Assembly (NCBI RefSeq): GCF_021608225.1
Contig: NZ_JAKIJS010000006.1
Coordinates: 1-50,487 of the forward strand
DNA: 50,487 nucleotides
From: Pseudalkalibacillus berkeleyi
GTDB lineage: Bacteria > Bacillota > Bacilli > Bacillales > Fictibacillaceae
Direction of reading: 5' to 3'
Numbering within the stretch: the stretch's first letter is position 1; each line of letters starts with the position of its first letter. Below the pieces are notes generated by a model that saw only the letters and a program-made list of their open reading frames with translations, did not search any database and was not told the origin of the DNA. Below are positions 1 through 9,150 of this stretch, one piece after another. Made by a program: the position numbers and the translations under genes.

Positions 1-89
<89 letters not shown>

Positions 90-100
90 AAATTCAAAGA

Positions 101-126
101 AGTAGTCGAGAGACTGCTCTTTTTTG
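101..126 (+). terminator. rho-independent terminator of the rRNA operon
   Basis: A 7-bp stem AGTAGTC / GACTGCT with loop GAGA (one G-T pair) is followed by a run of T. It sits about 12 bases after the 5S rRNA end. Confidence 0.9.
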
Positions 127-227
127 TATGTTTAAAGAAGTCCGCAAGGAGTCGAGTCTACAAAGTAATTGAGGTTTTGAAAGATCCATGTAGTAAGAAG
201 TTACCAAATCCCCCAAGTGGGCGCAAA

Positions 228-311
228 AGTTTCACAAGCCATCCCGAAAGTTCCACGAGTGAGAGCGCAAGTTCCACAAGTAAGAGCAATAGTTCCACAA
301 GTAAGGGCGAA
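228..311. repeat. 21-bp direct repeat, four copies
   Basis: Units starting at 228, 249, 270 and 291 share the core AGTTCCACAAGTAAGAGC. The first copy is degenerate and the last two nearly identical. The array lies between the rRNA terminator and the 52-bp array. It is readable as Ser/Thr-rich codons, but that frame has no ribosome binding site and starts inside 5S rRNA. Confidence 0.8.
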
Positions 312-381
312 GTAGAATGAAACGTTCTTATAAAGGTAGATTTTTGTACCAAAAATCATCTATATATGAAATAGGTTGCGT

Positions 382-693
382 AATGAGTGCTCGGTAGGAG
401 GGAAATCGTTCTACGAAGCACCTAAAGAGGTGGAATGAGTGCTCGGTAGGAGGGAAATCGTTCTACGAAGCACCTAAAGAGGTGGAATGAGTGCTCGGTA
501 GAAGTGAATTCGTTCTACGAAGCACCTAAAGAGGTGGAATGAGTGCTCGGTAGCAAGAAAATCATTCTACGAAGCACCCAAAGAGGTGCAATGAGTGTTC
601 GGTAGCAGGGAAATCGTTCTACGAAGCACTCAAAGAGGGCGTATGAGTGCTTGGTACCAGCACAAACGAAATTCGGAGCACCCAATGAGCTTT
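382..693. repeat. 52-bp tandem array of hairpin-forming units
   Basis: Units start at 382, 434, 486, 538, 590 and 642, exactly 52 bp apart; a decayed remnant begins at 684. Copies 1 and 2 are identical and similarity falls off to the right. Each unit contains GTGCTCGGTAG pairing with CTACGAAGCAC (9 of 11 positions) around a variable 13-base loop. Copies 1-3 also contain the short hairpin CACCTAAAGAGGTG, which shares CAC with the larger stem. There are no unique spacers, so it is not a CRISPR array. No gene is seen between 127 and 909. Confidence 0.9.
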
Positions 694-861
694 AGGTCCA
701 GGAAGGGATTTATAAAATGTCGTGGTTTTCAGTTCATAACTGAGTATTTTCTCAGGTTAGGTCATTCTTCTTCGTTTACTTTTAAGGAGACATACACAAT
801 TTCTATTGTTCTATCATACATTTACGTTAGTAGATTATTTTTCGAAATATTTAATGAGTTT

Positions 862-890
862 GTATATTTATAATTGTTTCTGGGAACAAT
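862..890 (+). promoter_or_regulatory. SigF-type forespore promoter of csfB
   Basis: GTATA (862-866), a 16-base spacer and GGAACAAT (883-890) match the SigF pattern GHATR-N15-16-GGHRARHT with one mismatch. csfB is known to be SigF-dependent in B. subtilis. The inferred start would lie only about 13 bases before the ATG. Confidence 0.5.
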
Positions 891-909
891 GGTGATGGAG
901 GTGGGAGAA

Positions 910-1098
910 ATGGAAACTACAAAACAATCCATTGACATGTGTATGGTTTGTGAGGAAAAATCCAATAAAGGGATTTATATTTTCCAACACTTTTTATGCA
1001 CCAAATGTGAACAGAGAATGGTTGTCACGGAAACGGATGACGCTGAATATCAATATTTTATAGAGAAACTAAGGAAAATTAATCGAGTGTCGTGTTAA
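910..1098 (+). CDS. csfB: anti-sigma factor Gin (CsfB)
   Basis: A 62-residue protein with two zinc-knuckle pairs, CMVC and CTKC, 16 residues apart, which is the hallmark of Gin/CsfB. In B. subtilis Gin is made in the forespore, binds SigG and SigE, and keeps SigG from acting too early. The ATG at 910 is chosen over the upstream in-frame ATG at 874 because GGAGGTGG ends five bases before it and because known family members begin at this point. A SigF-like promoter lies just upstream and a terminator follows at once, so it is a single-gene unit. B. subtilis carries xpaC and yaaN after csfB; here yaaO follows directly. Confidence 0.88.
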   Translation: METTKQSIDMCMVCEEKSNKGIYIFQHFLCTKCEQRMVVTETDDAEYQYFIEKLRKINRVSC

Positions 1099-1124
1099 AG
1101 CAGGTGAGCATACACCTGTTTTTT
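1099..1124 (+). terminator. terminator of csfB
   Basis: The stem CAGGTG / CACCTG, extended by a flanking G-T pair, is followed by TTTTTT immediately after the csfB stop codon. Confidence 0.85.
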
Positions 1125-1267
1125 GTTTGTCTAAATTTCGAATCATCAGTGTTTTAATTCTTTCTAAATGATCAAAAATACATCCAATCCCTACATTCTA
1201 AGTCAAAAGGGTCAATTTTTGATAAAATGGGGAAAGTACGTAAATAGAAGAATCGGAATGATGGATA

Positions 1268-2722
1268 ATGAAAAGCTTACATACTCCTTTACTAGATCGC
1301 CTTAAGGAACACTATGCAAAGCAGGATTATTCTTTCCATGTGCCTGGTCATAAGTATGGTGAGCTATGGAAGGATGATTCTATAAAGCAAAACCTCCTTT
1401 CGCTTGACGTAACTGAATTACGAGGATTGGATGATTTACATGATCCTTCTGGCATTATAAAAGAAGCTCAAAGAAAAGCTGCAGAAGTTTACAAGGCGGA
1501 TTACAGCTATTTTTTGATAAACGGGACAACCGTTGGTAATTTAGCTATGATTTTAGCTACTTGTAAGAAAGGATCCAAGGTACTTGTTCAACGGAATGCT
1601 CATAAATCACTAATGAATGGGATTAAGCTTGCACAAGCACATCCTATTTTTTTAACGCCCGAGATCGATGAAGAGACAGGTGTTTCCGTTGGGGTTTCTC
1701 TTGAACAAATACAATCTGCTTTTGAAGCTTATGGTCCGTTTGATGCCGTTCTACTAACGAACCCAAATTATTATGGCATGACCCAAGATTTGACCGAAAT
1801 CATTGATTATATTCATACAAAGAAATGCCCTGTACTCGTAGATGAAGCTCATGGGGCACACTTTGGGATTGGGTCACCCTTTCCGCCTTCCTCTTTATCG
1901 ATGGGAGCTGATGTTGTTGTCCAATCTGCTCATAAGACGTTACCTGCAATGACGATGGCTTCTTATATGCATATGAAGTCTTCGATGATTAACAGAAGCA
2001 CGTTAGAAGAGAAACTACAGCTTTTACAATCCAGCAGCCCGTCATATGTTTTGATGGCGTCACTTGATTTCGCACGAGCTTATCTTGAAGCCATAGAGCC
2101 TTCTGATATTCCTGAAATTACAAAGAGCATACAAGCGTTCATAGAGCAGTTATCAGCAATACCTCAAATAAAAGTGATCCGCAATCAAGGTCGTTATGAA
2201 TGGCTTGATCCCTTAAAGCTTACGATTCAATCGAGGACAGACCTATCAGGTTATGCGTTACAAAAGCTGTTTGAAAGTGTCGGGATTTATACCGAACTTG
2301 CTGATCCATATAATGTTTTGTTCATACTCCCCTTGAGACCTATGCAGAGTACTGATGAAATCGTAAGTCGAATGAAAAGTTTATTAAAATCATTTAAAGT
2401 TAGGGAGAACGATCTGGTTAAACTAAACGGTATGAACTTCCCTAGTGTTACTCAGCTTGAGCTGAATGAAGAAGAAATAAATGAACAAAAAACAGTTAAG
2501 ATGAAATTATCGGATGCGAAGGATTACATCAGTGCTGAAACGATCATTCCTTATCCTCCAGGGATTCCGGTCATTTTAAAAGGAGAACGTATCACGAAAG
2601 AACACATTGACTACTGTCAATTTCTCGTTGAATACGAGGCGAGATTCCAAGGTAACCAACTGAACGAAGGCATTTCAGTAATCATAGAACGTAGAAATTT
2701 GGAGGAAATATCTTATGAGTAA
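1268..2722 (+). CDS. yaaO: Orn/Lys/Arg decarboxylase family protein YaaO
   Basis: A PLP-dependent fold-type I decarboxylase of the Orn/Lys/Arg group, 484 residues against about 480 in B. subtilis YaaO. PGHKYG near the N-terminus, DEAHGAHFG (binding the PLP pyridine) and [10 protein letters not shown], whose lysine near residue 223 would form the Schiff base, are all intact. The C-terminal domain carries the family signature YPPGIP. The substrate is not established; arginine, lysine and ornithine are possible. The ATG at 1268 has only a weak ribosome binding site. The stop overlaps the start of tmk by 8 bases, so the two genes are translationally linked. Confidence 0.88.
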   Translation: MKSLHTPLLDRLKEHYAKQDYSFHVPGHKYGELWKDDSIKQNLLSLDVTELRGLDDLHDPSGIIKEAQRKAAEVYKADYSYFLINGTTVGNLAMILATCKKGSKVLVQRNAHKSLMNGIKLAQAHPIFLTPEIDEETGVSVGVSLEQIQSAFEAYGPFDAVLLTNPNYYGMTQDLTEIIDYIHTKKCPVLVDEAHGAHFGIGSPFPPSSLSMGADVVVQSAHKTLPAMTMASYMHMKSSMINRSTLEEKLQLLQSSSPSYVLMASLDFARAYLEAIEPSDIPEITKSIQAFIEQLSAIPQIKVIRNQGRYEWLDPLKLTIQSRTDLSGYALQKLFESVGIYTELADPYNVLFILPLRPMQSTDEIVSRMKSLLKSFKVRENDLVKLNGMNFPSVTQLELNEEEINEQKTVKMKLSDAKDYISAETIIPYPPGIPVILKGERITKEHIDYCQFLVEYEARFQGNQLNEGISVIIERRNLEEISYE

Positions 2723-3347
2723 ACCATTATTTATTACATTTGAAGGCCCTGAGGGTGCGGGGAAAACAACGATTATTAAACGGGTTGAGGAGGAGCTTAA
2801 TCGACGAGATGTATCCTTTATATGTACCCGTGAACCTGGAGGCATTGATATTGCCGAGCAAATTCGTTCGGTCATCCTTCATCCACAAAACACGAGTATG
2901 GACGGACGGACAGAAGCGTTACTATATGCTGCAGCTCGTAGGCAGCACCTTGCTGAAAAAGTCTTTCCTGCCTTACAAAATGGAAAACATGTTTTATGTG
3001 ACCGGTTCATTGATAGTAGTCTAGCCTATCAAGGCTTTGCAAGAGATCTTGGTATTGATGAAGTATATTCGATCAATCGATTTGCTACAGAAGACCGTAT
3101 GCCTGATTTAACGATATACTTTGATTTATCACCAGAGGTAGGTCTAAGTCGAATTGACGATAACACGGATCGTGAGAAAAATCGATTGGACCTTGAGAAG
3201 CTTGATTTCCATAAGAAAGTACAAGAAGGTTATCGTCGTGTCATTAGCATGTTTCCTGAACGAATTGTAAAGGTTAATGCAGAACAGTCTATTGAAGCCG
3301 TTTATCAGGATGTTATTTGTATATTAGAAGAAAACTTCCAAATATAA
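2715..3347 (+). CDS. tmk: thymidylate kinase
   Basis: Phosphorylates dTMP to dTDP for DNA synthesis. The P-loop GPEGAGKTT lies at residues 11-19. The substrate-binding [13 protein letters not shown] follows near residue 95, and the DR-rich lid region near residue 145. At 210 residues it is the normal bacterial length. The start at 2715 is preceded by GGAGG and lies inside the end of yaaO. In B. subtilis tmk heads the same series leading to the DNA polymerase delta-prime subunit. Confidence 0.97.
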   Translation: MSKPLFITFEGPEGAGKTTIIKRVEEELNRRDVSFICTREPGGIDIAEQIRSVILHPQNTSMDGRTEALLYAAARRQHLAEKVFPALQNGKHVLCDRFIDSSLAYQGFARDLGIDEVYSINRFATEDRMPDLTIYFDLSPEVGLSRIDDNTDREKNRLDLEKLDFHKKVQEGYRRVISMFPERIVKVNAEQSIEAVYQDVICILEENFQI

Positions 3348-3369
3348 AATAGATTGAGCTATTTGCACC

Positions 3370-3378
3370 TGTTATAAT
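3370..3378 (+). promoter_or_regulatory. extended -10 promoter before yaaQ
   Basis: TGTTATAAT is a perfect -10 with the TGn extension, 65 bases before the darA start. No good -35 is visible at 17 bases. It would let darA and following genes be transcribed apart from tmk. Confidence 0.5.
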
Positions 3379-3428
3379 AAGAATAGAAGACACCGAACAT
3401 CATAAAGAGATCACGCATAAATTCTTGA

Positions 3429-3773
<345 letters not shown>

Positions 3774-3785
3774 GAGGCAACGAAT

Positions 3786-4226
3786 ATGAAGATTGGTCCA
3801 GAAGTGAGGACCACTGTTGAACAGCGGCTTCAGGACGGAACGAAAACCCCTCTAAAGTCAGGGAAGTTTGAATCAGTCGTTCAAGCACAACAACAGAAAC
3901 TACAACGTGAGCATTTATCCACTTTATTAAATAAGATCGATCAACAGGGGAATAGACTTTTGAAATCCCAAACATTAAGCGATCTTAGAGAATATAAACG
4001 TCTTGTGAAACGGTTCATGAAGGAAACCGTGGAATTCGGTATGAATTTGAAGAAGTCTAATAACTGGAACGGGAATGGTCAATTTGAGACCATGCATCTC
4101 GTTGAACGGGTAGATGACGAATTGATTGCACTGACAGATCAACTTGTTTCCCGTGAAGGAAAGTCTATTGATATATTAGGAAGAATTGGTGAAATTAAAG
4201 GATTACTCGTCAATTTGTATACGTAG
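3786..4226 (+). CDS. yaaR: YaaR, DUF327 family protein of unknown function
   Basis: A 146-residue, mostly helical, charged cytoplasmic protein of the DUF327 group. It is identified from its fixed position between yaaQ and holB and the conserved C-terminal pattern DLREYKRLVKRFM and GRIGEIKGLLVNLY. No catalytic motif or membrane segment is visible. AGGAGG precedes the ATG. The gene is probably cotranscribed with darA and holB. Confidence 0.85.
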   Translation: MKIGPEVRTTVEQRLQDGTKTPLKSGKFESVVQAQQQKLQREHLSTLLNKIDQQGNRLLKSQTLSDLREYKRLVKRFMKETVEFGMNLKKSNNWNGNGQFETMHLVERVDDELIALTDQLVSREGKSIDILGRIGEIKGLLVNLYT

Positions 4227-4242
4227 AAAAGAGTCGATATAA

Positions 4243-5229
4243 ATGAGTTGGAATACGCTATCGGATAAACAACCTTATATTGTGAAGTTGCTGACAAACA
4301 GTATAAGAAAAGAACGGTTGGCACATGCTTATTTATTCAAAGGGAATAAGGGAACGGGAAAAAAGCAGGTTGCCATTCAATTGACGAAGGCCTATTTTTG
4401 CCGTGCAAGAGAAGCGAGTGAACCATGTGATGATTGTTCTGACTGTAAGCGGATCGATTCAGGCAATCACCCAGATGTCCATGTCGTTGCACCGGATGGG
4501 CAGTCGATCAAAATTGAACAAATTCGTAAGCTACAAAAAGAATTTTCCTATTTGGGATTAGAATCTAAATCCAAGGCGTATATCATCGAGCATGCTGATA
4601 AGATGACGACTCAAGCTGCAAATAGCTTGTTGAAGTTTTTGGAGGAGCCAGGTCAGAAGACGATTGCTTTTCTTTTAACTGAAAATCCTCATCAAATGCT
4701 CGATACGATTCGTTCAAGGTGTCAAATATTAACATTTGCCCCACAGTCTCAAAGTGAACTCTCTTACACACTACAGGAAACCGGCTATTCAAAACAATTA
4801 GCACAAACGGCTGTAGCGTTAACAAATGATCAAAAAGAGGCCGAAGAACTTCTAAACGATGAGTGGTTTGTACAAGCTCGAAAGAACGTGTTAAAATTAG
4901 GAGAAGAGCTTCATGAGAGACCTCACCGTGTTCTTCTCGCTCTTAATGAATATTGGCATCCACATTTTAAAGAGAAACAACAGGTTGGTATTGGATTAGA
5001 TTTGTTGTTGCTCTGGTTTAAGGATGTATTTCTCACCCAACTTGAAGAAGAACAATCAATTGTTTTCAACGATTGCCAAAATATATTATCCGTCCAAGCT
5101 CTACATAGCTCCCAGAGTCGAGTGCAGCAGCAAATGATGCAGGTTCTTGAGGCAAAGCGACGTTTGAACGCAAATATGAATCTTCAGTTATTAATGGAGC
5201 AGTTAGTGCTTAGATTGCAGGAGGGATAA
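4243..5229 (+). CDS. holB: DNA polymerase III subunit delta'
   Basis: The clamp-loader delta' subunit, 328 residues, which helps DnaX and HolA load the sliding clamp. It has a degenerate Walker A (GNKGTGKKQ near residue 31), the four-cysteine zinc module (CRAREASEPCDDCSDC near residues 50-65), LLKFLEEP and the sensor motif TIRSRCQ. The ribosome binding site is weak, and translation may depend on readthrough from yaaR 16 bases upstream. It is followed by ricT after 5 bases. Confidence 0.95.
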   Translation: MSWNTLSDKQPYIVKLLTNSIRKERLAHAYLFKGNKGTGKKQVAIQLTKAYFCRAREASEPCDDCSDCKRIDSGNHPDVHVVAPDGQSIKIEQIRKLQKEFSYLGLESKSKAYIIEHADKMTTQAANSLLKFLEEPGQKTIAFLLTENPHQMLDTIRSRCQILTFAPQSQSELSYTLQETGYSKQLAQTAVALTNDQKEAEELLNDEWFVQARKNVLKLGEELHERPHRVLLALNEYWHPHFKEKQQVGIGLDLLLLWFKDVFLTQLEEEQSIVFNDCQNILSVQALHSSQSRVQQQMMQVLEAKRRLNANMNLQLLMEQLVLRLQEG

Positions 5230-5234
5230 CCCTA

Positions 5235-6059
5235 GTGTATGAAGTAATTGGTGTCCGCTTTAAGAAAGCGGGAAAAATATATTATTTTGATCCTGGAGAT
5301 CTGGATATAGATATTAATACATTTGTCATTGTCGAAACGGCTAGAGGGATTGAATATGGCAAGACGGTCCTTGCTAATAAACAGGTAGATGAAAACGATG
5401 TAGTGCTTCCATTAAAGAAGGTTGTACGAATCGCGAATACGAAGGACCAAATCTCAGTCCAGGAAAATAAAGAAGCAGCCAAGGAAGCATTTGACACATG
5501 TGTGAAGAAGATTGATGAACATGATCTCGACATGAAATTGGTTGATGTAGAATATACATTTGATCGCAACAAGGTCATTTTCTATTTCACAGCAGATGGT
5601 CGTGTCGATTTCCGAGAGTTAGTTAAAGATTTAGCTTCCATATTCCGTACTCGGATTGAGTTGCGCCAAATCGGTGTGAGAGATGAAGCGAAAATGCTTG
5701 GTGGAATTGGACCGTGTGGACGTTTACTATGTTGTTCAACATTCCTTGGAGATTTCGAACCAGTCTCAATCAAAATGGCGAAAGATCAAAACCTTTCATT
5801 GAATCCAGCGAAAATTTCTGGGTTATGTGGTCGATTAATGTGTTGTTTGAAATACGAAAATGATGATTACGAAACAGCAAAAAAGGAGCTTCCAGACATA
5901 GGAGAAGAAATTCACACCGCACATGGAAACGGGAAAGTCGTTGGTCTAAACATTCTCGAGCGTTTAGTACAAGTAAATTTATACGAACGCGAACGTGTGA
6001 TTGAATACACCCTTGATGAGCTTATTAAGGAAGGCTCCGTTTCACAAGTGACAGAGTAA
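5235..6059 (+). CDS. ricT: RicT (YaaT), PSP1-domain subunit of the Ric complex
   Basis: In B. subtilis RicT, with RicA (YmcA) and RicF (YlbF), forms a complex that directs RNase Y processing and supports sporulation, competence and biofilm formation. The PSP1 domain fills the first two thirds of the 274 residues. The conserved cysteine motifs PCGRLLCC and CGRLMCC, separated by about 35 residues, fit the iron-sulphur ligands reported for the complex. The start is GTG at 5235, with AGGAGG 11 bases upstream in the holB end. yabA follows after 12 bases. Confidence 0.95.
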   Translation: MYEVIGVRFKKAGKIYYFDPGDLDIDINTFVIVETARGIEYGKTVLANKQVDENDVVLPLKKVVRIANTKDQISVQENKEAAKEAFDTCVKKIDEHDLDMKLVDVEYTFDRNKVIFYFTADGRVDFRELVKDLASIFRTRIELRQIGVRDEAKMLGGIGPCGRLLCCSTFLGDFEPVSIKMAKDQNLSLNPAKISGLCGRLMCCLKYENDDYETAKKELPDIGEEIHTAHGNGKVVGLNILERLVQVNLYERERVIEYTLDELIKEGSVSQVTE

Positions 6060-6071
6060 CGGGGTGAAGCC

Positions 6072-6428
6072 GTGGAAAAGAAAGAGATCTTCTCAAGAGT
6101 TAGTGAAATGGAAGAGCAGATTGGAAGTTTGTATAAGCAATTAGGCGATTTAAAAAGCCAATTGGCTGCTCTTCTAGAAGAGAATCACCATTTAGAGGTG
6201 GAGAATCGAAATTTAAGAAGCCGCCTAGAAAGAGAAAAACAGCCTGCCAAGGGTAAGTCTTCATTAAATGAATCGGATGGGAACAAGAATGCACCAGATA
6301 TTGGTGAAGGATTCGACACTCTCGCCCGGTTGTATCAAGAAGGCTTCCATATTTGCAACCTTCATTATGGGAGCATACGGACAGAAGGCGATTGTTTATT
6401 CTGCCTTTCGTTTCTTAACAAAAAGTAA
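6072..6428 (+). CDS. yabA: replication initiation control protein YabA
   Basis: A negative regulator of initiation that bridges DnaA and the clamp DnaN in B. subtilis. The first 60 or so residues are a heptad-rich coiled coil (tetramerisation). A linker leads to the C-terminal zinc module with ICNLHYG and CLFC (one Cys-x-x-His and one Cys-x-x-Cys). The 118 residues match the family. The start is GTG at 6072 behind GGGGTGAAG. A strong terminator follows 42 bases after the stop. Confidence 0.95.
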   Translation: MEKKEIFSRVSEMEEQIGSLYKQLGDLKSQLAALLEENHHLEVENRNLRSRLEREKQPAKGKSSLNESDGNKNAPDIGEGFDTLARLYQEGFHICNLHYGSIRTEGDCLFCLSFLNKK

Positions 6429-6469
6429 GTGTTCATCACTTTCTAAGGAGATGTTCTCTTATTCCTAGA

Positions 6470-6503
6470 CCTTATCAAATGTACAGTTTGATAAGGTTTT
6501 TTT
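6470..6503 (+). terminator. terminator after yabA
   Basis: A perfect 10-bp stem CCTTATCAAA / TTTGATAAGG is followed by seven T. It closes the tmk-to-yabA cluster. Confidence 0.95.
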
Positions 6504-6504
6504 G

Positions 6505-6635
6505 TAACCATCCGAGGGTTGTGGTAGACGATTAGCCTTCTCATCAGGCTTTCAGTGAATACCACCACGTCTTGTGGTCGAAGTCAGAACATCCTGTACG
6601 AGTCAGGGTGCTTAGGCTTTTTGCCAAGCTTACTT
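6505..6635. repeat. degenerate intergenic repeat with GCTT...GCTTTT end
   Basis: It ends in GGGTGCTTAGGCTTTTTG, resembling the right end GGGTGCTTAAGCTTTTC of the element at 24672. It carries TCGAAGTCAGAACATCC, nearly identical to a segment at 29719. It is decayed and the boundaries are approximate. It fills the yabA-trmN6 gap. Confidence 0.5.
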
Positions 6636-6667
6636 TATAGAATTTCATGTGAAAGGGTATAACAACT

Positions 6668-7405
6668 ATGACAGTAGAACTTTTTGAAGGTGAACGGATC
6701 GATTATATCATCCAAGGGGAGTTAGAAATCATTCAGAGTCCTTCTGTATTTACATTTTCACTCGATGCCGTCCTACTTGCGAATTTTGTATATGTACCTA
6801 TTCGAAAAGGTCATTTATTAGATTTATGTACGGGTACAGGAGCTATTCCATTAATCTTATCTAAAAGAACGAATGGATCGATCTCAGGAATTGAAATACA
6901 AGAACGACTTTTTAGTATGGCAGAGCGCAGTGTGCGATTAAATAACCTTCAACAACAAATACAGATTGAGCATCAAAACATTTTAGACTTTGAAGAAGAG
7001 GCTAAACCAGAATATGATGTTGTCACATGTAATCCGCCTTATTTTGATTCGACAAATCCAAAAGATCATAATAAAAATGAGCATTATGCAATTGCACGCC
7101 ATGAAATTTATTGCTCATTGGATGATGTTGTGCGGATATCAGCTAAAAGTCTCCGCAATGGGGGAAAAGCAGCGTTTGTTCATAGACCTGAGCGGTTGAT
7201 GGATCTGCTTTCACTTATGCGAAAATATCAACTAGAACCGAAGCGCCTTCAATTTGTATATCCAAAACAAAACAAAGAGGCAAATATGATCCTCGTTGAA
7301 GGGACCAAAAATGGGAAGCCAGACTTAAAACTTCTCCCGCCAATCGTCGTATACAATGAATCGAATACGTATACGGAGGAGGTTTTGCGTGCGTATGGAC
7401 GATAA
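6668..7405 (+). CDS. trmN6: tRNA1(Val) adenine-N6-methyltransferase-like YabB (TrmN6 family)
   Basis: A class I SAM-dependent N6-adenine methyltransferase, 245 residues. The SAM-binding segment LLDLCTGTGAIPLIL lies near residues 55-70, and the catalytic NPPY motif (VVTCNPPYF) near residue 122. YfiC/TrmN6 of E. coli modifies A37 of tRNA-Val; the Bacillus ortholog is assigned by similarity. It overlaps the start of yazA by 11 bases and heads a three-gene overlapping group with yazA and rsmI. Confidence 0.88.
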   Translation: MTVELFEGERIDYIIQGELEIIQSPSVFTFSLDAVLLANFVYVPIRKGHLLDLCTGTGAIPLILSKRTNGSISGIEIQERLFSMAERSVRLNNLQQQIQIEHQNILDFEEEAKPEYDVVTCNPPYFDSTNPKDHNKNEHYAIARHEIYCSLDDVVRISAKSLRNGGKAAFVHRPERLMDLLSLMRKYQLEPKRLQFVYPKQNKEANMILVEGTKNGKPDLKLLPPIVVYNESNTYTEEVLRAYGR

Positions 7406-7694
7406 AACCCATTGTGTGTATATACTGGAATGTTGTGATGGAAGCCTCTATACAGGGTATACAAATGATATTGAAAAGCGTTTACAGACACATCAACAAG
7501 GTAAAGGTGCGAAATATACTCGAGGTAGAACGCCTGTTAGGCTTGTATATATCGAAGAACACATTTCAAAATCGGATGCTTTGAAAGCGGAATACCAAAT
7601 TAAACAATTGAAAAGAGTAGAAAAGGAACGTCTCATTGATACAAAGGAGTCTATGGACCATGTGGAACCAATCAAGCTATCAAGCTGTCAGTGA
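7395..7694 (+). CDS. yazA: GIY-YIG domain protein YazA
   Basis: A small GIY-YIG nuclease superfamily protein (UPF0213). The motif appears as VYILECCDGSLYTGYTND at the N-terminus, with KYTRGR and the catalytic-type glutamate region behind it. The substrate is unknown. The ATG at 7395 is chosen by homology. An in-frame GTG at 7389 is better spaced from the strong AGGAGG at 7377-7382 and could be the true start. Both ends overlap neighbours, trmN6 upstream and rsmI downstream. Confidence 0.85.
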   Translation: MDDKTHCVYILECCDGSLYTGYTNDIEKRLQTHQQGKGAKYTRGRTPVRLVYIEEHISKSDALKAEYQIKQLKRVEKERLIDTKESMDHVEPIKLSSCQ

Positions 7695-8532
7695 TGGTAA
7701 GTTATACATCATTCCAACCCCTATCGGTAACCTCGAAGATATGACCTTTAGAGCGATTCAATATTTGAAAGAAGCGGACTTGATTGCATGCGAAGATACG
7801 AGACAAACGAAGAAATTATGCAATCACTTTGAAATCACAACACATCTTGTGAGCTATCATGAACATAATAAAATGAAAAGCGGAGATAAATTAATCGAAA
7901 AACTTAAGAATGGACAAACGATCGCAATCGTGAGTGATGCAGGAATGCCAGGGATTTCTGACCCTGGATATGAGCTTGTTAAACAATGTGTTGAAGAACA
8001 AATACCAGTTATTCCGCTTCCTGGAGCGAATGCAGCTCTTCCCGCACTTGTGGCATCAGGATTGTCAACGGACCATTTTTATTTTTATGGATTCCTTCCT
8101 AGAGATAAGAAATCGAGAAGGTCAGAAATTGAGTTATTAGCGAAAATTAGAGATACAATCATATTGTATGAATCACCTCACCGATTAAAAGAAACGCTGA
8201 AAGATTTGTCTTCTGGACTTGGAAATGAACGGATGGCTTCGTTAAACAGAGAGTTGACGAAGAAATATGAGGAGATTATCCGAGGCAAATTGGAAGATTT
8301 GCAGCAATGGAGTGAAGATGAACAAATTAGAGGAGAGTTTTGCTTAATTATTGAAGGCTCTGGTGAAATCGATCAATCTGAAGATTTATGGTGGGCATCA
8401 CTTTCAGTTGTAGAGCATATCGAGCATTATATAGAGGAAAAAGAGATGTCGAATAAAGCAGCCATTAAGCAAGTTGCTCTCGATCGTAATCTGCCGAAGC
8501 GAGAAGTCTATCAAACCTATCATGTGAAATAA
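7660..8532 (+). CDS. rsmI: 16S rRNA (cytidine-1402-2'-O)-methyltransferase
   Basis: A tetrapyrrole-methylase-fold enzyme, 290 residues, that 2'-O-methylates C1402 in the ribosomal P site. LYIIPTPIGNLEDMTFRA at the N-terminus, ACEDTR, SDAGMPGISDPG and PLPGANAALPALVASG are family signatures. The ATG at 7660 is preferred to that at 7636 because AAAGGAG lies at 7642-7648 and the homologous N-terminus begins here. It overlaps yazA by 35 bases. A bidirectional terminator separates it from the opposed abrB. Confidence 0.95.
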   Translation: MWNQSSYQAVSDGKLYIIPTPIGNLEDMTFRAIQYLKEADLIACEDTRQTKKLCNHFEITTHLVSYHEHNKMKSGDKLIEKLKNGQTIAIVSDAGMPGISDPGYELVKQCVEEQIPVIPLPGANAALPALVASGLSTDHFYFYGFLPRDKKSRRSEIELLAKIRDTIILYESPHRLKETLKDLSSGLGNERMASLNRELTKKYEEIIRGKLEDLQQWSEDEQIRGEFCLIIEGSGEIDQSEDLWWASLSVVEHIEHYIEEKEMSNKAAIKQVALDRNLPKREVYQTYHVK

Positions 8533-8535
8533 ATG

Positions 8536-8573
8536 AAAAGAGATGCTGACAATCGAATGTCAGCATCTCTTTT
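8536..8573. terminator. bidirectional terminator between rsmI and abrB
   Basis: A 16-bp perfect inverted repeat (AAAAGAGATGCTGACA and its complement, loop ATCGAA) ends in T on both strands. It serves the convergent genes rsmI (+) and abrB (-). Confidence 0.95.
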
Positions 8574-8583
8574 ATCGTTTTAT

Positions 8584-8868
8584 TTACTTTGTCTTAGAAA
8601 CGTAGTCGTTCAATTCTTTAAGGATTGATTCTGCACCTTCGCGGCTAAGAATGATCTTGCCGTCTCCGATAGAAAGATTGTCATCAGACACCTCTCCTGT
8701 TACTTGGCAAGTCATATTAGGCTTGTATTTCTTAAGTACGATGCGATCATCGTCAACATAGATTTCTAGAGCATCTTTTTCTGCAATACCAAGAGTACGG
8801 CGGAGCTCAATTGGAATAACTACTCGTCCTAATTCATCAACTTTACGTACAATTCCTGTAGATTTCAT
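8584..8868 (-). CDS. abrB: transition-state regulator AbrB
   Basis: A 94-residue DNA-binding protein with the swapped-hairpin AbrB fold. The N-terminal GIVRKVDELGRVVIPIELRR is the DNA-binding domain and the C-terminal half mediates tetramerisation. A cysteine (Cys54 in B. subtilis) is present in NMTCQV. AbrB represses post-exponential genes, including spoVG, which lies at 20327 in this window. It is the only - strand gene here. It has a SigA promoter with a Spo0A box just downstream, fitting the classic Spo0A repression of abrB. Confidence 0.97.
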   Translation of the reverse strand: MKSTGIVRKVDELGRVVIPIELRRTLGIAEKDALEIYVDDDRIVLKKYKPNMTCQVTGEVSDDNLSIGDGKIILSREGAESILKELNDYVSKTK

Positions 8869-8930
8869 ACTGTAAAATCTCCTCTCTTTTATCGTATCTT
8901 TTTGAATTCATTCTATGTTTATCGCCATTA

Positions 8931-8937
8931 TTCGACA
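8931..8937 (-). promoter_or_regulatory. Spo0A box overlapping the abrB leader
   Basis: TGTCGAA on the - strand is an exact 0A box. It lies about 11-17 bases downstream of the predicted abrB transcription start, the arrangement by which Spo0A~P represses abrB in B. subtilis. Confidence 0.75.
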
Positions 8938-8954
8938 AAAACTATTATGCTCTC

Positions 8955-8983
8955 ATAATACCAGCGATTCCCAAACGCGTCAA
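8955..8983 (-). promoter_or_regulatory. SigA promoter of abrB
   Basis: On the - strand TTGACG (8978-8983), a 17-base spacer and TATTAT (8955-8960). The leader would be about 80 bases. Confidence 0.85.
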
Positions 8984-9150
8984 TCATTTTCTTTTAAGAA
9001 AGTATTTGCATTTTTTGTAAACAAGAGCTTTCCCTTGAGTTGACGCAATCCGCAAACATAGAATTGAAAGACATTTCCAAAGTTAGAAATAACAAACAGG
9101 AAAAATATACTAAATATACAGCCGGTATTTATAATCTAAAAGTATTAATC

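Noticed and set aside
382-683. CRISPR array
   Set aside because: The 52-bp units follow each other without unique spacers and no cas gene is present.
595-873. 92-residue ORF
   Set aside because: Begins in the decaying 52-bp array, has no Shine-Dalgarno and no recognisable protein features.
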